The notes: generated by a model from the letters alone, not told the origin. DNA of 64,000 bases from Hoylesella timonensis 4401737 = DSM 22865 = JCM 15640 (GCF_000455445.1 NZ_HG417093.1:81125-145124), one strand, 5' to 3'; shown: positions 44,946 through 53,661, numbered from the stretch's first letter. A program made the numbers and translations.

Positions 44946-45551
44946 TTAAATTACTTCGATGAGTTCTACGTCAAATATGAGTGCTGCGAAAGGAGGAATA
45001 GAAGAGCCTGCACCATGCTCGCCATAACCTAAGTGGTAGGGAATGAAGAAGCGGTATTTGGCACCCTCTTTCATCAGTTGTAAGCCTTCTGTCCAACCTG
45101 CAATGACTTGGTTTAGTCCAAATGTAGCAGGCTCTCCACGCTGAATGCTACTGTCAAAAAGAGTTCCGTCTACCAACATTCCTTCGTAATGACATTTCAC
45201 TTGGTCGGTTGCTTTAGGTTTCTTACCTGTACCTTCTGAAAGCACTTGATATTGTAAGCCTGAAGGTAAAGTAATCACTCCCTCTTTTTTTGCATTTTCG
45301 TTAAGGAAGTTTTGTCCTTCTGCCATAGCTACTTTTCCTTTTTCTGCGGCAGCTGCACGCTGCTTGGTTTCTTGTTCTTGGAAGAAAGTTTGTACCAAGG
45401 ATTGTGCTTCCTCATTGCTAATTTGTGGTTTCGTACCTGCGATTACATCCTTAATGGCTTGTGAAAAATCGTCTATATTAAGCCCCTTGGCACCCATATC
45501 AGATAACTGTTGACCGATACCGAGCCCCAAAGCGTAACTTACTTTGTCCAT
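44946..45551 (-). CDS. FKBP-type peptidyl-prolyl isomerase without signal peptide (3 of 3)
   Basis: The 201-residue protein (from Met3 of the open frame) has no signal peptide or lipobox. It has an N-terminal helical domain (MDKVSYALGLGIGQQLSDMG) and an FKBP domain (about 100-200: GLQYQVLSEGTGKKP, CHYEGMLVDGTLFDSS and IPYHLGYGEHGAGSSIPPFA). It resembles FklB/FkpA but is cytoplasmic by sequence. A -7 box TATCTTTG (minus, 45595-45602) is upstream. It heads the pair with the lipoprotein FKBP. Confidence 0.9.
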   Translation of the reverse strand: MDKVSYALGLGIGQQLSDMGAKGLNIDDFSQAIKDVIAGTKPQISNEEAQSLVQTFFQEQETKQRAAAAEKGKVAMAEGQNFLNENAKKEGVITLPSGLQYQVLSEGTGKKPKATDQVKCHYEGMLVDGTLFDSSIQRGEPATFGLNQVIAGWTEGLQLMKEGAKYRFFIPYHLGYGEHGAGSSIPPFAALIFDVELIEVI

Positions 45552-45645
45552 ATTCAATTAATTATAGTTGGTATGTATAGTTTTAAAACAGGGACAAAGA
45601 TAACAAAAAACTATCATAGACGGGATTTATTTATCAAAAAAATAC

Positions 45646-45834
45646 TATTTTTGTAGAAATTAAACTGCACCTCAACAAACTAAGTAAACTTGTTTGTGTT
45701 CGGTTTGTATTATTTTTGTAGAAATTAAACTGCACCTCAACAAACTAAGTAAACTTGTTTGTGTTCGGTTTGTATTAATTTTGTAGAAATTAAACTGCAC
45801 CTCAACAAACTAAGTAAACTTGTTTGTGTTCGGT
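45646..45834 (+). repeat. Three 65-bp tandem repeats, each carrying a -7 promoter box
   Basis: Units start at 45646, 45711 and 45776 (the last is 59 bases long) and are identical except in the first few bases. Each begins with a -7 box (TATTTTTG, TATTTTTG, TAATTTTG), then GTAGAAATTAAACTGCACC and an imperfect palindrome CAAACTAAGTAAACTTGTTTG-like core. Each ends TGTTTGTGTTCGG; the CTTG near its end could be the -33 of the next unit's box (18-base spacing). The array ends 79 bases before the sirtuin ATG in a gap of 361 bases. Nothing else is seen in that gap. Confidence 0.9.
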
Positions 45835-45912
45835 CGGTTTACTTTTATGATGATGAAATGGCACAATCATGTCTACTTTTAGGAAAATAAATTTATAGAC
45901 AACAATATAATC

Positions 45913-46608
45913 ATGAAAAAGATAGTGTTTTTGACAGGCGCTGGAATGTCAGTGGAAAGTGGGTTTAAGACCTTTCGAGGTAGTGATGGACTCTGGGAGA
46001 ATTATCCAGTAGAGCAGGTGGCATCTCATGAAGGTTGGGAAGCCAATCCTACGCTGGTAACTAACTTTTATAACATGCTTCGTAAAAAACTGTATGATGC
46101 TCAGCCTAACGAGGGGCATCGACTAATACAGCAGTTGGAAGAGAAGTATGATGTAACAGTTATCACGCAGAATGTCGACAATCTGCATGAACGAGCTGGT
46201 TCGTCACGTGTTGTTCATCTACATGGTGAATTAACAAAGGTCTGCTCCAGTCGTGAACCTTATAATGAGGCTTACATTCGTGAACTCACGAAAGATAATG
46301 CGGAGGTTACTCCCGGTGCAAAAGCTGATGACGGTTCTCTTTTACGTCCTTTCATCGTTTTCTTTGGTGAGAGTGTACCTATGATTTCTGTAGCTGCACA
46401 GTATGTTCAACAGGCTGATATCTTTGTGATTATAGGAACCTCTCTTAATGTTTATCCTGCTGCTGGATTGGTGGGATATACAAAACCAGGTTGTCCAATT
46501 TATTTAATTGATCCCGATCATGTCGGAACCAGTGGTATTGCTCGCCTCGAACACATTCAAAAAGGGGCGAGCGAAGGGATGAAAGACTTGCTTCGGATAT
46601 TGGATTAG
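45913..46608 (+). CDS. Sir2-family NAD-dependent protein deacylase (sirtuin)
   Basis: The 231-residue protein removes acyl groups from lysine using NAD. GAGMSVESG (9-17) and TQNVDNLHERAG (85-96) bind NAD and nicotinamide, and His104 in HLHGEL is catalytic. The zinc-binding Cys tetrad is missing: only Cys111 and one later Cys are seen, as in several small bacterial sirtuins. At the CobB Tyr-x-x-Arg desuccinylase motif this protein reads FYNMLRKK (52-59), with Tyr53 but Leu56, so deacetylation may be preferred. Upstream lies the triple promoter repeat. Confidence 0.92.
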   Translation: MKKIVFLTGAGMSVESGFKTFRGSDGLWENYPVEQVASHEGWEANPTLVTNFYNMLRKKLYDAQPNEGHRLIQQLEEKYDVTVITQNVDNLHERAGSSRVVHLHGELTKVCSSREPYNEAYIRELTKDNAEVTPGAKADDGSLLRPFIVFFGESVPMISVAAQYVQQADIFVIIGTSLNVYPAAGLVGYTKPGCPIYLIDPDHVGTSGIARLEHIQKGASEGMKDLLRILD

Positions 46609-46702
46609 CCGCTTCTTGTGGACGAGTGGAAGTGGGACAAACTATGAGGTGTACCATCTGGTTGCATCCTCTCGTCTGCTTAAAGATACGCATGAGTTCG
46701 GT

Positions 46703-46739
46703 AAAACAGTCTATTTTGGAGCGCAAAACAGACTGTTTT
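46703..46739 (+). terminator. Terminator after the sirtuin gene
   Basis: AAAACAGTCTATTTT (46703-46717) pairs with AAAACAGACTGTTTT (46725-46739) with one mismatch. A second copy of the arm, AAAACAGTCTGTTTT (46747-46761), follows and abuts the left end of the first MITE-like element. Confidence 0.7.
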
Positions 46740-46761
46740 CCTTACCAAAACAGTCTGTTTT

Positions 46762-46954
46762 GGCTGGTTCTATAAATTAGCTTTGTTAGATTTTGAGCTT
46801 ATTTTTGAGGTCAAAATGCAAGAGAGTGAAGGAGTGTAGCGAGCTACACGACTGAACGAACTTACATTTTGAACCAAAAAGAAGCCAAAAGATAACAAAA
46901 CGTATTTCATAAACATTTGATGACTATGTGCGGTGGTAATTTATAGAACCAGCC
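46762..46954 (+). mobile_element. MITE-like fold-back element, copy 1 (193 bp)
   Basis: The ends are a perfect 18-bp inverted repeat: GGCTGGTTCTATAAATTA at the left and its complement TAATTTATAGAACCAGCC at the right. The interior is itself a long imperfect palindrome: GAGGTCAAAATGCAAG on one side, CTTACATTTTGAACC on the other, and GTGTAGC/GCTACAC at the centre. No ORF is present, so movement would need a transposase elsewhere. The second copy (47464-47656) differs by one base. No clear target-site duplication is seen. The gap 46609-47083 also holds the sirtuin terminator and the DUF1893 promoter. Confidence 0.88.
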
Positions 46955-46972
46955 TTAAATAACGGTGAAAAG

Positions 46973-47004
46973 TTTGATGTTCTCCAAAATAATTAGTATA
47001 TTTG
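46973..47004 (+). promoter_or_regulatory. Promoter of the DUF1893 gene
   Basis: TTTG (46973-46976), 20 bases, then TATATTTG (46997-47004). It starts 18 bases after the MITE-like element. A perfect 15-base palindrome GCATCATAATGATGC (47011-47025) lies in the leader. Confidence 0.78.
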
Positions 47005-47083
47005 CAATAGGCATCATAATGATGCGGGTAAAGAAACTTCATTACACGACTCAAGAGTTCAATCAACAGGAGGAGGAATGCTT

Positions 47084-47431
47084 ATGATGAGTGAATTAAT
47101 TGATATGTTACACACCGAGGATTGCTCCATGGTGTTGCTACACGAGGGGAATATTCGCACTTTTAAGGGGCGTGGCGTTCGAACGCTCTACCACCTTTTG
47201 AACGATGCACCCGAATCTCTCTTAAAATCTAAGATAGCTGTGAAGGCAGTAGGAAAAACTGCTGCACGTGCCATGACCGAAGGAGGCGTGGTGGAAGTCT
47301 ATGCCGATGTGATGAGTCAAGAGGCTTATGCATGGCTGGAAGACGCTGGTGTGAAAGTGAATTGTGAAAAGAAAGTAGACCATCAACGCTTTTTGAAAAT
47401 ATGGGCGGAGATGGGAGAAATCAAGGATTAA
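47084..47431 (+). CDS. DUF1893-domain protein (TM1506-like)
   Basis: The small soluble protein of 115 residues matches DUF1893, whose Thermotoga member TM1506 has a cytidine deaminase-like fold. Conserved parts are CSMVLLHEGNIRTFKGRGV and VAVKAVGKTAARAMTEGGV-like strands, with VYADVMSQEAYAWLEDAGV near the end. Function unknown. An AGGAGGAGG ribosome-binding site (47068-47076), rare for this phylum, lies 7 bases before the ATG at 47084 and rules against the ATG at 47078. The gene sits between two direct copies of the MITE-like element. Confidence 0.85.
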   Translation: MMSELIDMLHTEDCSMVLLHEGNIRTFKGRGVRTLYHLLNDAPESLLKSKIAVKAVGKTAARAMTEGGVVEVYADVMSQEAYAWLEDAGVKVNCEKKVDHQRFLKIWAEMGEIKD

Positions 47432-47463
47432 AGTCTCACTTTCAACTCGTAGTTTTGGCTTTT

Positions 47464-47656
47464 GGCTGGTTCTATAAATTAGCTTTGTTAGATTTTGAGC
47501 TTATTTTTGAGGTCAAAATGCAAGAGAGTGAAGGAGTGTAGCGAGCTACACGACTGAACGAACTTACATTTTGAACCAAAAAGAAGCCGAAAGATAACAA
47601 AACGTATTTCATAAACATTTGATGACTATGTGCGGTGGTAATTTATAGAACCAGCC
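47464..47656 (+). mobile_element. MITE-like fold-back element, copy 2 (193 bp)
   Basis: Same orientation and length as copy 1 and identical except for one base (GAAGCCGAAAG here against GAAGCCAAAAG). It carries the same 18-bp terminal inverted repeats. It lies between the convergent DUF1893 and Na/Pi cotransporter genes, where its stem could also end transcription. Confidence 0.88.
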
Positions 47657-47693
47657 ATTTACGAGTGTTCGACAGCTAAGGCGCCTTGAACCA

Positions 47694-49412
47694 CTACCCA
47701 TTGTGCTGGCGAATACCCATGCGCGCTTCAACCACGTTCACTACATAGTCACCGAGTTTTTCGCACTCTTGGATAATATCCATGTAGATAGTACCAATAG
47801 CATAAGTGTATAGGTGGTTATTGATATCTGTGATATTTTTTGTTTTGAGTTGATTGCGATAGTTGTTAATCTCGGTTTCGATATTGAAAGAGCGATTGAC
47901 GTCAAGGTTAGATTTGCGCCCAGATAACAACACATTCATTTGAGTAAGTGCGTCATCTGTCAACTCAAACATCTGATGCATCTGCTCATATTTCTTCTCC
48001 GTGAACTCTTCTTTACCTGCACGTTTACGTTTCAATGAACGAGCAATATTGTAACAACTGTCCCCAATGCTTTCTATCTCGGTAATTTGTCGCAGCATGG
48101 AACGGATTTTCAACTTGGTGTCATCGCTGAGATGTGCCGTACCAATCTGATCTAAATAGTTGGCAATCTCTATTTCCATGTTGTCACTGATGCCTTCGTA
48201 CTTTTCTATTCTGTCAAAAAGCTTTGCAAATTTGTTTTCATCCTCTATTCCTAACAACTCTCTAACCATGTTGAACATGCGTTGGATACGTTCGGCAAAG
48301 GACTGAATCTCTTTGTGTGCTTCCAAAACAGATAGCTCTGGAGTCTTCATAATGCCCATCTGAATGAAGCGTAAGCGGAAGTCTTCTTCATCGTCTTTTT
48401 TGCTTGGTTTAATCATCGCACATACTAATTTCTCAATTTGTGGAATGAACCAAATGAGAACAGAGGTGTTCAACACATTAAAAGAGGTGTGAAAAGCAGC
48501 CAAAACAATAGGAAGTTTCACAGCTAATTGCTCTTGTGTCAGGACATGATTGGTGGGATCGTAATGAACAAGACTACAAACGCCATTTACAAAAGGATAG
48601 AAAACACAAAGTACCCAAATCACTCCGATGACATTAAACACCAAATGTGCCAAGGCTGTACGCCGAGCTTGTGTGTTTGCTCCTAAGGCTGCAAGGTTGG
48701 CAGTGGCTGTAGTACCAATGTTTTCGCCCATTACCAAGGCTATTCCGAGATAAATCGGTAGCACGCCAGTAGAGCATAATAAGATGGTAATCGCCATGAC
48801 TGCAGCAGAAGATTGGACTAAACAAGTAATAACAGTACCAATCAATAAAAAGGAAAGAACGGTAAGATAGGAATCTACATCAAATGACTTGAAGAAATCG
48901 ATGATTGCTGGATTGTTCTCTAATTGTAGTTCTTTTCCTGCTACACTAAGTAGTACAAGACTGAAAAACATGAAGGAAAGTCCGAAGAGGAAATCACCTA
49001 TATAGCGCATCTTACGGCTGTAGATGAGGATAATGCCGACCAAAAAGGCAGGAAACACAAAACTTGTCAAGTCTACGGAGTAGCCCAACGACATAATCCA
49101 TGCGGTGAGCGTGGTACCAATATTCGCACCCATGATGACTGATATAGCTTGTGCCAAGGTGAGCAAGCCTGCATTTACAAACGAAACAGTCATGACCGTG
49201 GTAGCCGAAGACGACTGAACGGCACAGGTAATGAATGTTCCAGTGAGCATTCCAGTGAATCGATTGGTGGTCATGGCTCCTAAGATGTGACGTAACTGTG
49301 CGCCCGCCATTTTTTGTAATGCCTCACTCATGACTTTCATGCCATAAATCAGCAAGGATAGAGAACCAATAATCTTAAAAAAAATAGCTAAGTACTCACT
49401 CGTTGTCATCAT
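47694..49412 (-). CDS. Na+/phosphate cotransporter family protein with PhoU-like domain
   Basis: The 572-residue membrane protein carries two inverted repeats of the NaPi-II type: QSSSATTVM (66-74) and, later, QSSAAVMAI near residue 200. About eight to nine helices lie up to residue 320, and a cytoplasmic helical PhoU-like domain follows (about 365-560). It imports phosphate with sodium and may sense it through the PhoU part. The QSS pair is the substrate and sodium site. It is divergent from the nucleoside kinase gene. Confidence 0.92.
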   Translation of the reverse strand: MMTTSEYLAIFFKIIGSLSLLIYGMKVMSEALQKMAGAQLRHILGAMTTNRFTGMLTGTFITCAVQSSSATTVMTVSFVNAGLLTLAQAISVIMGANIGTTLTAWIMSLGYSVDLTSFVFPAFLVGIILIYSRKMRYIGDFLFGLSFMFFSLVLLSVAGKELQLENNPAIIDFFKSFDVDSYLTVLSFLLIGTVITCLVQSSAAVMAITILLCSTGVLPIYLGIALVMGENIGTTATANLAALGANTQARRTALAHLVFNVIGVIWVLCVFYPFVNGVCSLVHYDPTNHVLTQEQLAVKLPIVLAAFHTSFNVLNTSVLIWFIPQIEKLVCAMIKPSKKDDEEDFRLRFIQMGIMKTPELSVLEAHKEIQSFAERIQRMFNMVRELLGIEDENKFAKLFDRIEKYEGISDNMEIEIANYLDQIGTAHLSDDTKLKIRSMLRQITEIESIGDSCYNIARSLKRKRAGKEEFTEKKYEQMHQMFELTDDALTQMNVLLSGRKSNLDVNRSFNIETEINNYRNQLKTKNITDINNHLYTYAIGTIYMDIIQECEKLGDYVVNVVEARMGIRQHNG

Positions 49413-49453
49413 AATTGTATTGTAATGCGATATATTTTTGTACTTCGAGAAAA

Positions 49454-51166
49454 ATGATTAACTTTACATCGTATAACTTTCACGAACTTAAATCAGTAGA
49501 CCAAATGAAACAGATGCTGCATATACGTTGCAAAAATAATAAAAAAATTAAAGACGTAGCTATCGGAAGCACACTTTCTGAAGTTTTTGATGAATTTAAA
49601 TTAGAAATGCCCTTTGGACCCATCTGTGCAAAGGTGAATAATAAAGTTTGCGGGATGAACTTATGTCTATATCATAACAAGGATGTTGAGTTTTTGGATA
49701 TGTACAATAGTTCTGCGCAACGTAACTATACGAGGACTTTGTTTTTTATACTTTGTAAGGCTGTACACGACTTATATGCAGGGTCGGAAGTGGTGATTGA
49801 TATCCCAGTATCGAATGGCTATTACATTAACCTAAAGATAGGACATGAGGTGAGTGAAGAGGATGCTGTGCGTATACGTGAGCGCATGCAACAGATTATT
49901 GATGCAAAAATCCCTATAGTGCGCTATCAAGTTCCTACAGAAGAGGCAATAAAGATGTTTGAAAGCAAGGGGGATGAAGCTAAGGTGAAATTGTTGCGGA
50001 GCATCGGTTCATTGTACACAGTATATCATCAGATTGATGATTATGTGGACTATTATTATGGTTCCTTATTGCCGAACACGGGAGACATTTATCTTTTTGG
50101 ACTGGAAAAATATTACGAGGGACTGTTGCTGCGTATTCCTTCTAAAGAAAATCCAGCGAAGTTAGGTGAATTGATAAGGCAGGATAAAATGTTTGAAGTA
50201 TTCTTGGAGCAGCATCGTAGACAGCACATATTAGGGGTAAGTACCGTCGGCGATTTTAACGAAGCTGTGCAACAGGGGCATGCTACCGATATGATAAACA
50301 TCAGTGAGGCACTTCAGGAAAAGAAAATCTCACAGATAGCCGATAGCATTGCCATGCATCCAGATGTCCGAATGGTTCTCATCGCTGGTCCCTCTTCTTC
50401 AGGGAAGACAACATTCTGCAAGCGATTGAGCATCCAATTGTTAGCCAATGGCATCCGTCCCGTGCAGATTTCGCTTGACGACTACTTTGTAGATCGTCAT
50501 CGAACACCGTTAGACAGCAATGGAGACTTTGATTATGAAAGCCTTTATGCTTTGGATCTTCAACTCATCAACCAGCAGTTTAGTGCGCTTTTCCGTGGAG
50601 ACGAAGTGGAATTACCCAAATATAATTTCTTGACAGGAAAAAGCGAAAAGAGTGGGAAGAAAATGCGTTTGGAAGAGCGGCAGGTATTGGTGGTTGAGGG
50701 AATCCATGCTTTGAATCCTGAATTGACGGCTCAAATTCCCGACAAACAGAAGTTTAAAGTATATATATCAGCATTGACAACGATTCTTTTGGATGACCAT
50801 AATTATATTCCAACCACAGACAATCGATTGTTGAGGCGTATCATTCGGGATAATAAATATCGTGGCGTGAGTGCGCAAGAGACCATTAAACGATGGCCAA
50901 GTGTAAGAGCTGGCGAGACAAAATGGATTTTCCCTTATCAGGAAAATGCAGACATCATGTTTAATACTGCCATGCTTTACGAGCTTGCCGTCATCAAGTC
51001 GCAAGCTGTCCCATTGTTAGAACAAGTGCCAGAGAATTGCGAAGAATATGCAGAGGCTTACAGATTGCGGAAGTTCTTAGCGTACATCAAGCCGATTTCT
51101 CATAGAGATTTGCCTCCTACAAGTCTTATTCGGGAGTTTTTAGGTGGTAGTTCTTTCAGGTACTAA
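49454..51166 (+). CDS. Nucleoside kinase with N-terminal TGS/ThrRS-like region
   Basis: The protein has 570 residues. The N-terminal part (about 40-190) resembles the TGS and second additional domains of threonyl-tRNA synthetase. The C-terminal uridine-kinase-like P-loop domain has GPSSSGKTT (312-320) and ISLDDYFVDRHRTP (about 342-355) with the catalytic Asp residues. It probably phosphorylates uridine or a related nucleoside. An upstream TTG (49415) is rejected because the -7 box TATTTTTG (49433-49440) lies inside that extension; the ATG at 49454 is used. Followed by a strong terminator. Confidence 0.87.
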   Translation: MINFTSYNFHELKSVDQMKQMLHIRCKNNKKIKDVAIGSTLSEVFDEFKLEMPFGPICAKVNNKVCGMNLCLYHNKDVEFLDMYNSSAQRNYTRTLFFILCKAVHDLYAGSEVVIDIPVSNGYYINLKIGHEVSEEDAVRIRERMQQIIDAKIPIVRYQVPTEEAIKMFESKGDEAKVKLLRSIGSLYTVYHQIDDYVDYYYGSLLPNTGDIYLFGLEKYYEGLLLRIPSKENPAKLGELIRQDKMFEVFLEQHRRQHILGVSTVGDFNEAVQQGHATDMINISEALQEKKISQIADSIAMHPDVRMVLIAGPSSSGKTTFCKRLSIQLLANGIRPVQISLDDYFVDRHRTPLDSNGDFDYESLYALDLQLINQQFSALFRGDEVELPKYNFLTGKSEKSGKKMRLEERQVLVVEGIHALNPELTAQIPDKQKFKVYISALTTILLDDHNYIPTTDNRLLRRIIRDNKYRGVSAQETIKRWPSVRAGETKWIFPYQENADIMFNTAMLYELAVIKSQAVPLLEQVPENCEEYAEAYRLRKFLAYIKPISHRDLPPTSLIREFLGGSSFRY

Positions 51167-51218
51167 CCCTACCTTTAGTCTCAATCTCTCTTCATTTTGC
51201 GGAGAGATGAATACTTAC

Positions 51219-51260
51219 AGCAAAAGGCTTGACAAGGATTTCCTTATCAAGCCTTTTGCT
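51219..51260. terminator. Bidirectional terminator between the nucleoside kinase and the phosphatase
   Basis: AGCAAAAGGCTTGA (51219-51232) pairs with TCAAGCCTTTTGCT (51247-51260), plus AAGGA/TCCTT inside; the loop is about two bases. The neighbouring genes converge on it. Confidence 0.88.
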
Positions 51261-51314
51261 ATAATGGTGCTAATGTGGCGTTCTATGTAACGCAAAGTTT
51301 TCCTTTCCTAAGCT

Positions 51315-52799
51315 TTAATCATTGTCGGCAACTTCCTCAATCGTCTCTCCAATGCAAGCATTCGGCTCTTGTATGTGCAGCATGGAGCAGACTGTAGGTG
51401 CTATATCTATAATGTGTGTAGTCTTTGCTGTTTGTCCATGTTCAACTTTCCAGCCCATAAAGATGAGAGGAATGTGTGCATCGTATGGATTCCAAGCGCT
51501 GTGCGTGGTGCCAATGTACTTCTCATCTACCTTAGCAGCCACTACGTTCGGGTTGCAAACAACTTGAATGTCTCCGCTACGATGAAGATGATAACCGTTT
51601 GCTAATTGTTCTTTTAGTTTGGAAGGCAAGGTGGTAGCATTCAAATTTTGCATATCTACTACAAATGCGAATTGTGGATCTTTGCTTAAAAAGTTGACAG
51701 CTTCTTGCTTAACTTTGTCAATTTGAAGATTTGCTTTTACTATAGCTTCTTGGTTAATGTGCAGGGAATAAGCGTAAAACCAATTAAATAAGCTGTCTAC
51801 ACCAAACTTTTGTTGCAAATGAGCGTTTAGCTTATCCATGGTGGCTTGTGCATCGTATCCACCTGCTGGTATGCGTTGAGCCTTCATCTCATTAGGGTTG
51901 TGAGCACCACCATGGTCAGCAGATAAGAAAAGAAGATAGTTACCACGACCAACTTGTGCATCTAATGTCTTTAGAAATTGTGCCAATTCTTTGTCTAATT
52001 GCAAATAAGCAGCCTTTACTTCAGGGCGTCGAGTGCCATAAATATGACTGATAATATCCGTTGGGGACACACTAACGCATAACATATCCGTCGTATTTCC
52101 CTTGCCAAGCTGTTCATTCAGGAGTGCAGCTTCTGCCATCTTAAAGGTCATGGTAATTCCTTTCGTGTCGGCAAGCATATCGAATCCTGGTTCTGCCTGA
52201 TTGTCTTTGTTGAATTTGGTCATCCATTTAGGCAACTTATCCATATAAAACGAGCTTGTAACAAAGTGTCCAGCTTTCTTGTCCCACCAATAGGCAGCAT
52301 TCGCAGCGTGCCCTGCTGGAAGTATCGCAGCGCGATCTTTTAATGCAATGCCAATCACTTTTGATTGATAGTTGGTGGCAATCCTTAACTGGTCGCCTAT
52401 CGTTGTGGCAAGTAGATTGCAAGGTGACATCTGTCCTGTACTGTTATTGCTTCCCACACTCTTTACATTTTTATCAAAACAGCAATACACGGGTTGTCCA
52501 TTCAGTCTGAAATTGTTGCCTGCAATACCGTGAAGTGCGGGAACACTTCCTGTATAAATGCTTGTATGTCCAATAGCTGTGACCGTTGGTGTGTAGTTGA
52601 TAAGCGTTTTCTCACAGCTGAAACCTTCGTTGAGAAGTCTTTTGAAGCCGCCTTCTCCAAATTCATTGTAATAATAATACAGATAGTCCCATCGCATTTG
52701 GTCTACTGCTAATCCGATAACTAATTTGGGTCTTTCTACTTGTGCCTGACTGATTAAGGCACATAAACATAAAACACAACTGATTAATATTTTCTTCAT
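51315..52799 (-). CDS. Exported PafA-like alkaline phosphatase family protein
   Basis: The 494-residue periplasmic enzyme has a signal peptide ending LISQA/QVERP with Gln at +1. It follows the PafA pattern: PTVTAIGHT holds the nucleophile (Thr74), GNNF follows with Asn95, and IALKDRAAIL carries Lys154 and Arg156 that bind the phosphate. LFLSADHGGAHNP is the later metal motif. PafA-type enzymes are the main phosphate-starvation phosphatases of Bacteroidetes. It converges with the nucleoside kinase and lies 1.9 kb from the Na/Pi cotransporter, so phosphate release and uptake are near each other but not one operon. Confidence 0.9.
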   Translation of the reverse strand: MKKILISCVLCLCALISQAQVERPKLVIGLAVDQMRWDYLYYYYNEFGEGGFKRLLNEGFSCEKTLINYTPTVTAIGHTSIYTGSVPALHGIAGNNFRLNGQPVYCCFDKNVKSVGSNNSTGQMSPCNLLATTIGDQLRIATNYQSKVIGIALKDRAAILPAGHAANAAYWWDKKAGHFVTSSFYMDKLPKWMTKFNKDNQAEPGFDMLADTKGITMTFKMAEAALLNEQLGKGNTTDMLCVSVSPTDIISHIYGTRRPEVKAAYLQLDKELAQFLKTLDAQVGRGNYLLFLSADHGGAHNPNEMKAQRIPAGGYDAQATMDKLNAHLQQKFGVDSLFNWFYAYSLHINQEAIVKANLQIDKVKQEAVNFLSKDPQFAFVVDMQNLNATTLPSKLKEQLANGYHLHRSGDIQVVCNPNVVAAKVDEKYIGTTHSAWNPYDAHIPLIFMGWKVEHGQTAKTTHIIDIAPTVCSMLHIQEPNACIGETIEEVADND

Positions 52800-52983
52800 A
52801 ACTTTGATAATATGAGTTTTCGTTCAATGAACATATACTATTTTTCGGAATGACACCTGTTAAATGTTCACTTTTATAGATTGCAAAGTTAGTGATTATC
52901 TGCTCAAAAAAAACAAAATAATATGACATTCGTGGTACAATTTAATTTTTTTGAGTATCTTTGGACCGAAAGGAGAGCAAACC

Positions 52984-53661
52984 ATGGAAAATAAAACACA
53001 AGATAATTTATCAGATAAATACGTAGACAGCATTGAGTTGCGACAAATAGATAAGTTTGTTTGTGATGAGATGTCACGCCAGATTCACCGCTATATCAAG
53101 GCAATGTCTGGCTCAAAGACCATGATGGAAAAGTTTGAAGCAAATTTGTCTACGCTGACTATTCCGCAAAAAGAAGAAGCCATTGCTCGTTATATTGACT
53201 TAAATCGCAAGGTGTTGAGTGGATTAGACTGGCAAATAGTGGTGGCACGTGCCATGGCTAATTACTGTGATACATTCAGCTATTTGCTCACATTGATGCA
53301 TGATGAACGTAAAATGGCGTTTTATTTGGAGCGTGTGAAGAGTAAATACATTCGGTATCATGAGGTAATTGAGGAACAAGGCAAGTTTGGTCTCAAGAAT
53401 TATCAGGGAGAAATCATGGTTCACCCCATATACGATTTTGTTCGTACGTGTTATGTTTATGTCGATGATCTCATGACTATGCCTGTAATTGTGCAAAAAG
53501 GAGGCAAGATGGGACTGATACTTCCCGATGGGAAGGATACTATCGTCGCTCCTTTTGAGTACGATGATATTTCCTTGCGAGATGAATATCCTTATTTTGA
53601 GGCTATTCGTGGCAATGAAGAGGGATATATAGATAGGTATGGAAAGTTCATTCCAAAATAA
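52984..53661 (+). CDS. WG-repeat protein with helical N-terminal domain
   Basis: The 225-residue cytoplasmic protein has a helical N-terminal region (about 10-120) followed by two WG beta-repeats (GKFGLKNYQGEIMVHPIYD and GGKMGLILPDGKDTIVAPF). No signal peptide is present. The in-frame TTG at 52951 lies before the -7 box TATCTTTG (52956-52963), so the ATG at 52984 is used. WG repeats are common in Bacteroidetes proteins that bind other proteins; function not known. A terminator follows. Confidence 0.72.
   Translation: MENKTQDNLSDKYVDSIELRQIDKFVCDEMSRQIHRYIKAMSGSKTMMEKFEANLSTLTIPQKEEAIARYIDLNRKVLSGLDWQIVVARAMANYCDTFSYLLTLMHDERKMAFYLERVKSKYIRYHEVIEEQGKFGLKNYQGEIMVHPIYDFVRTCYVYVDDLMTMPVIVQKGGKMGLILPDGKDTIVAPFEYDDISLRDEYPYFEAIRGNEEGYIDRYGKFIPK

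Noticed and set aside
45646..45834. Tandem repeats as a CRISPR array
   Set aside because: The units are contiguous with no unique spacers and only three copies exist; no cas genes are near.
46758..46958. Target-site duplication around the MITE-like elements
   Set aside because: T-rich bases flank the left ends, but no convincing matching pair is found on the right sides of both copies.
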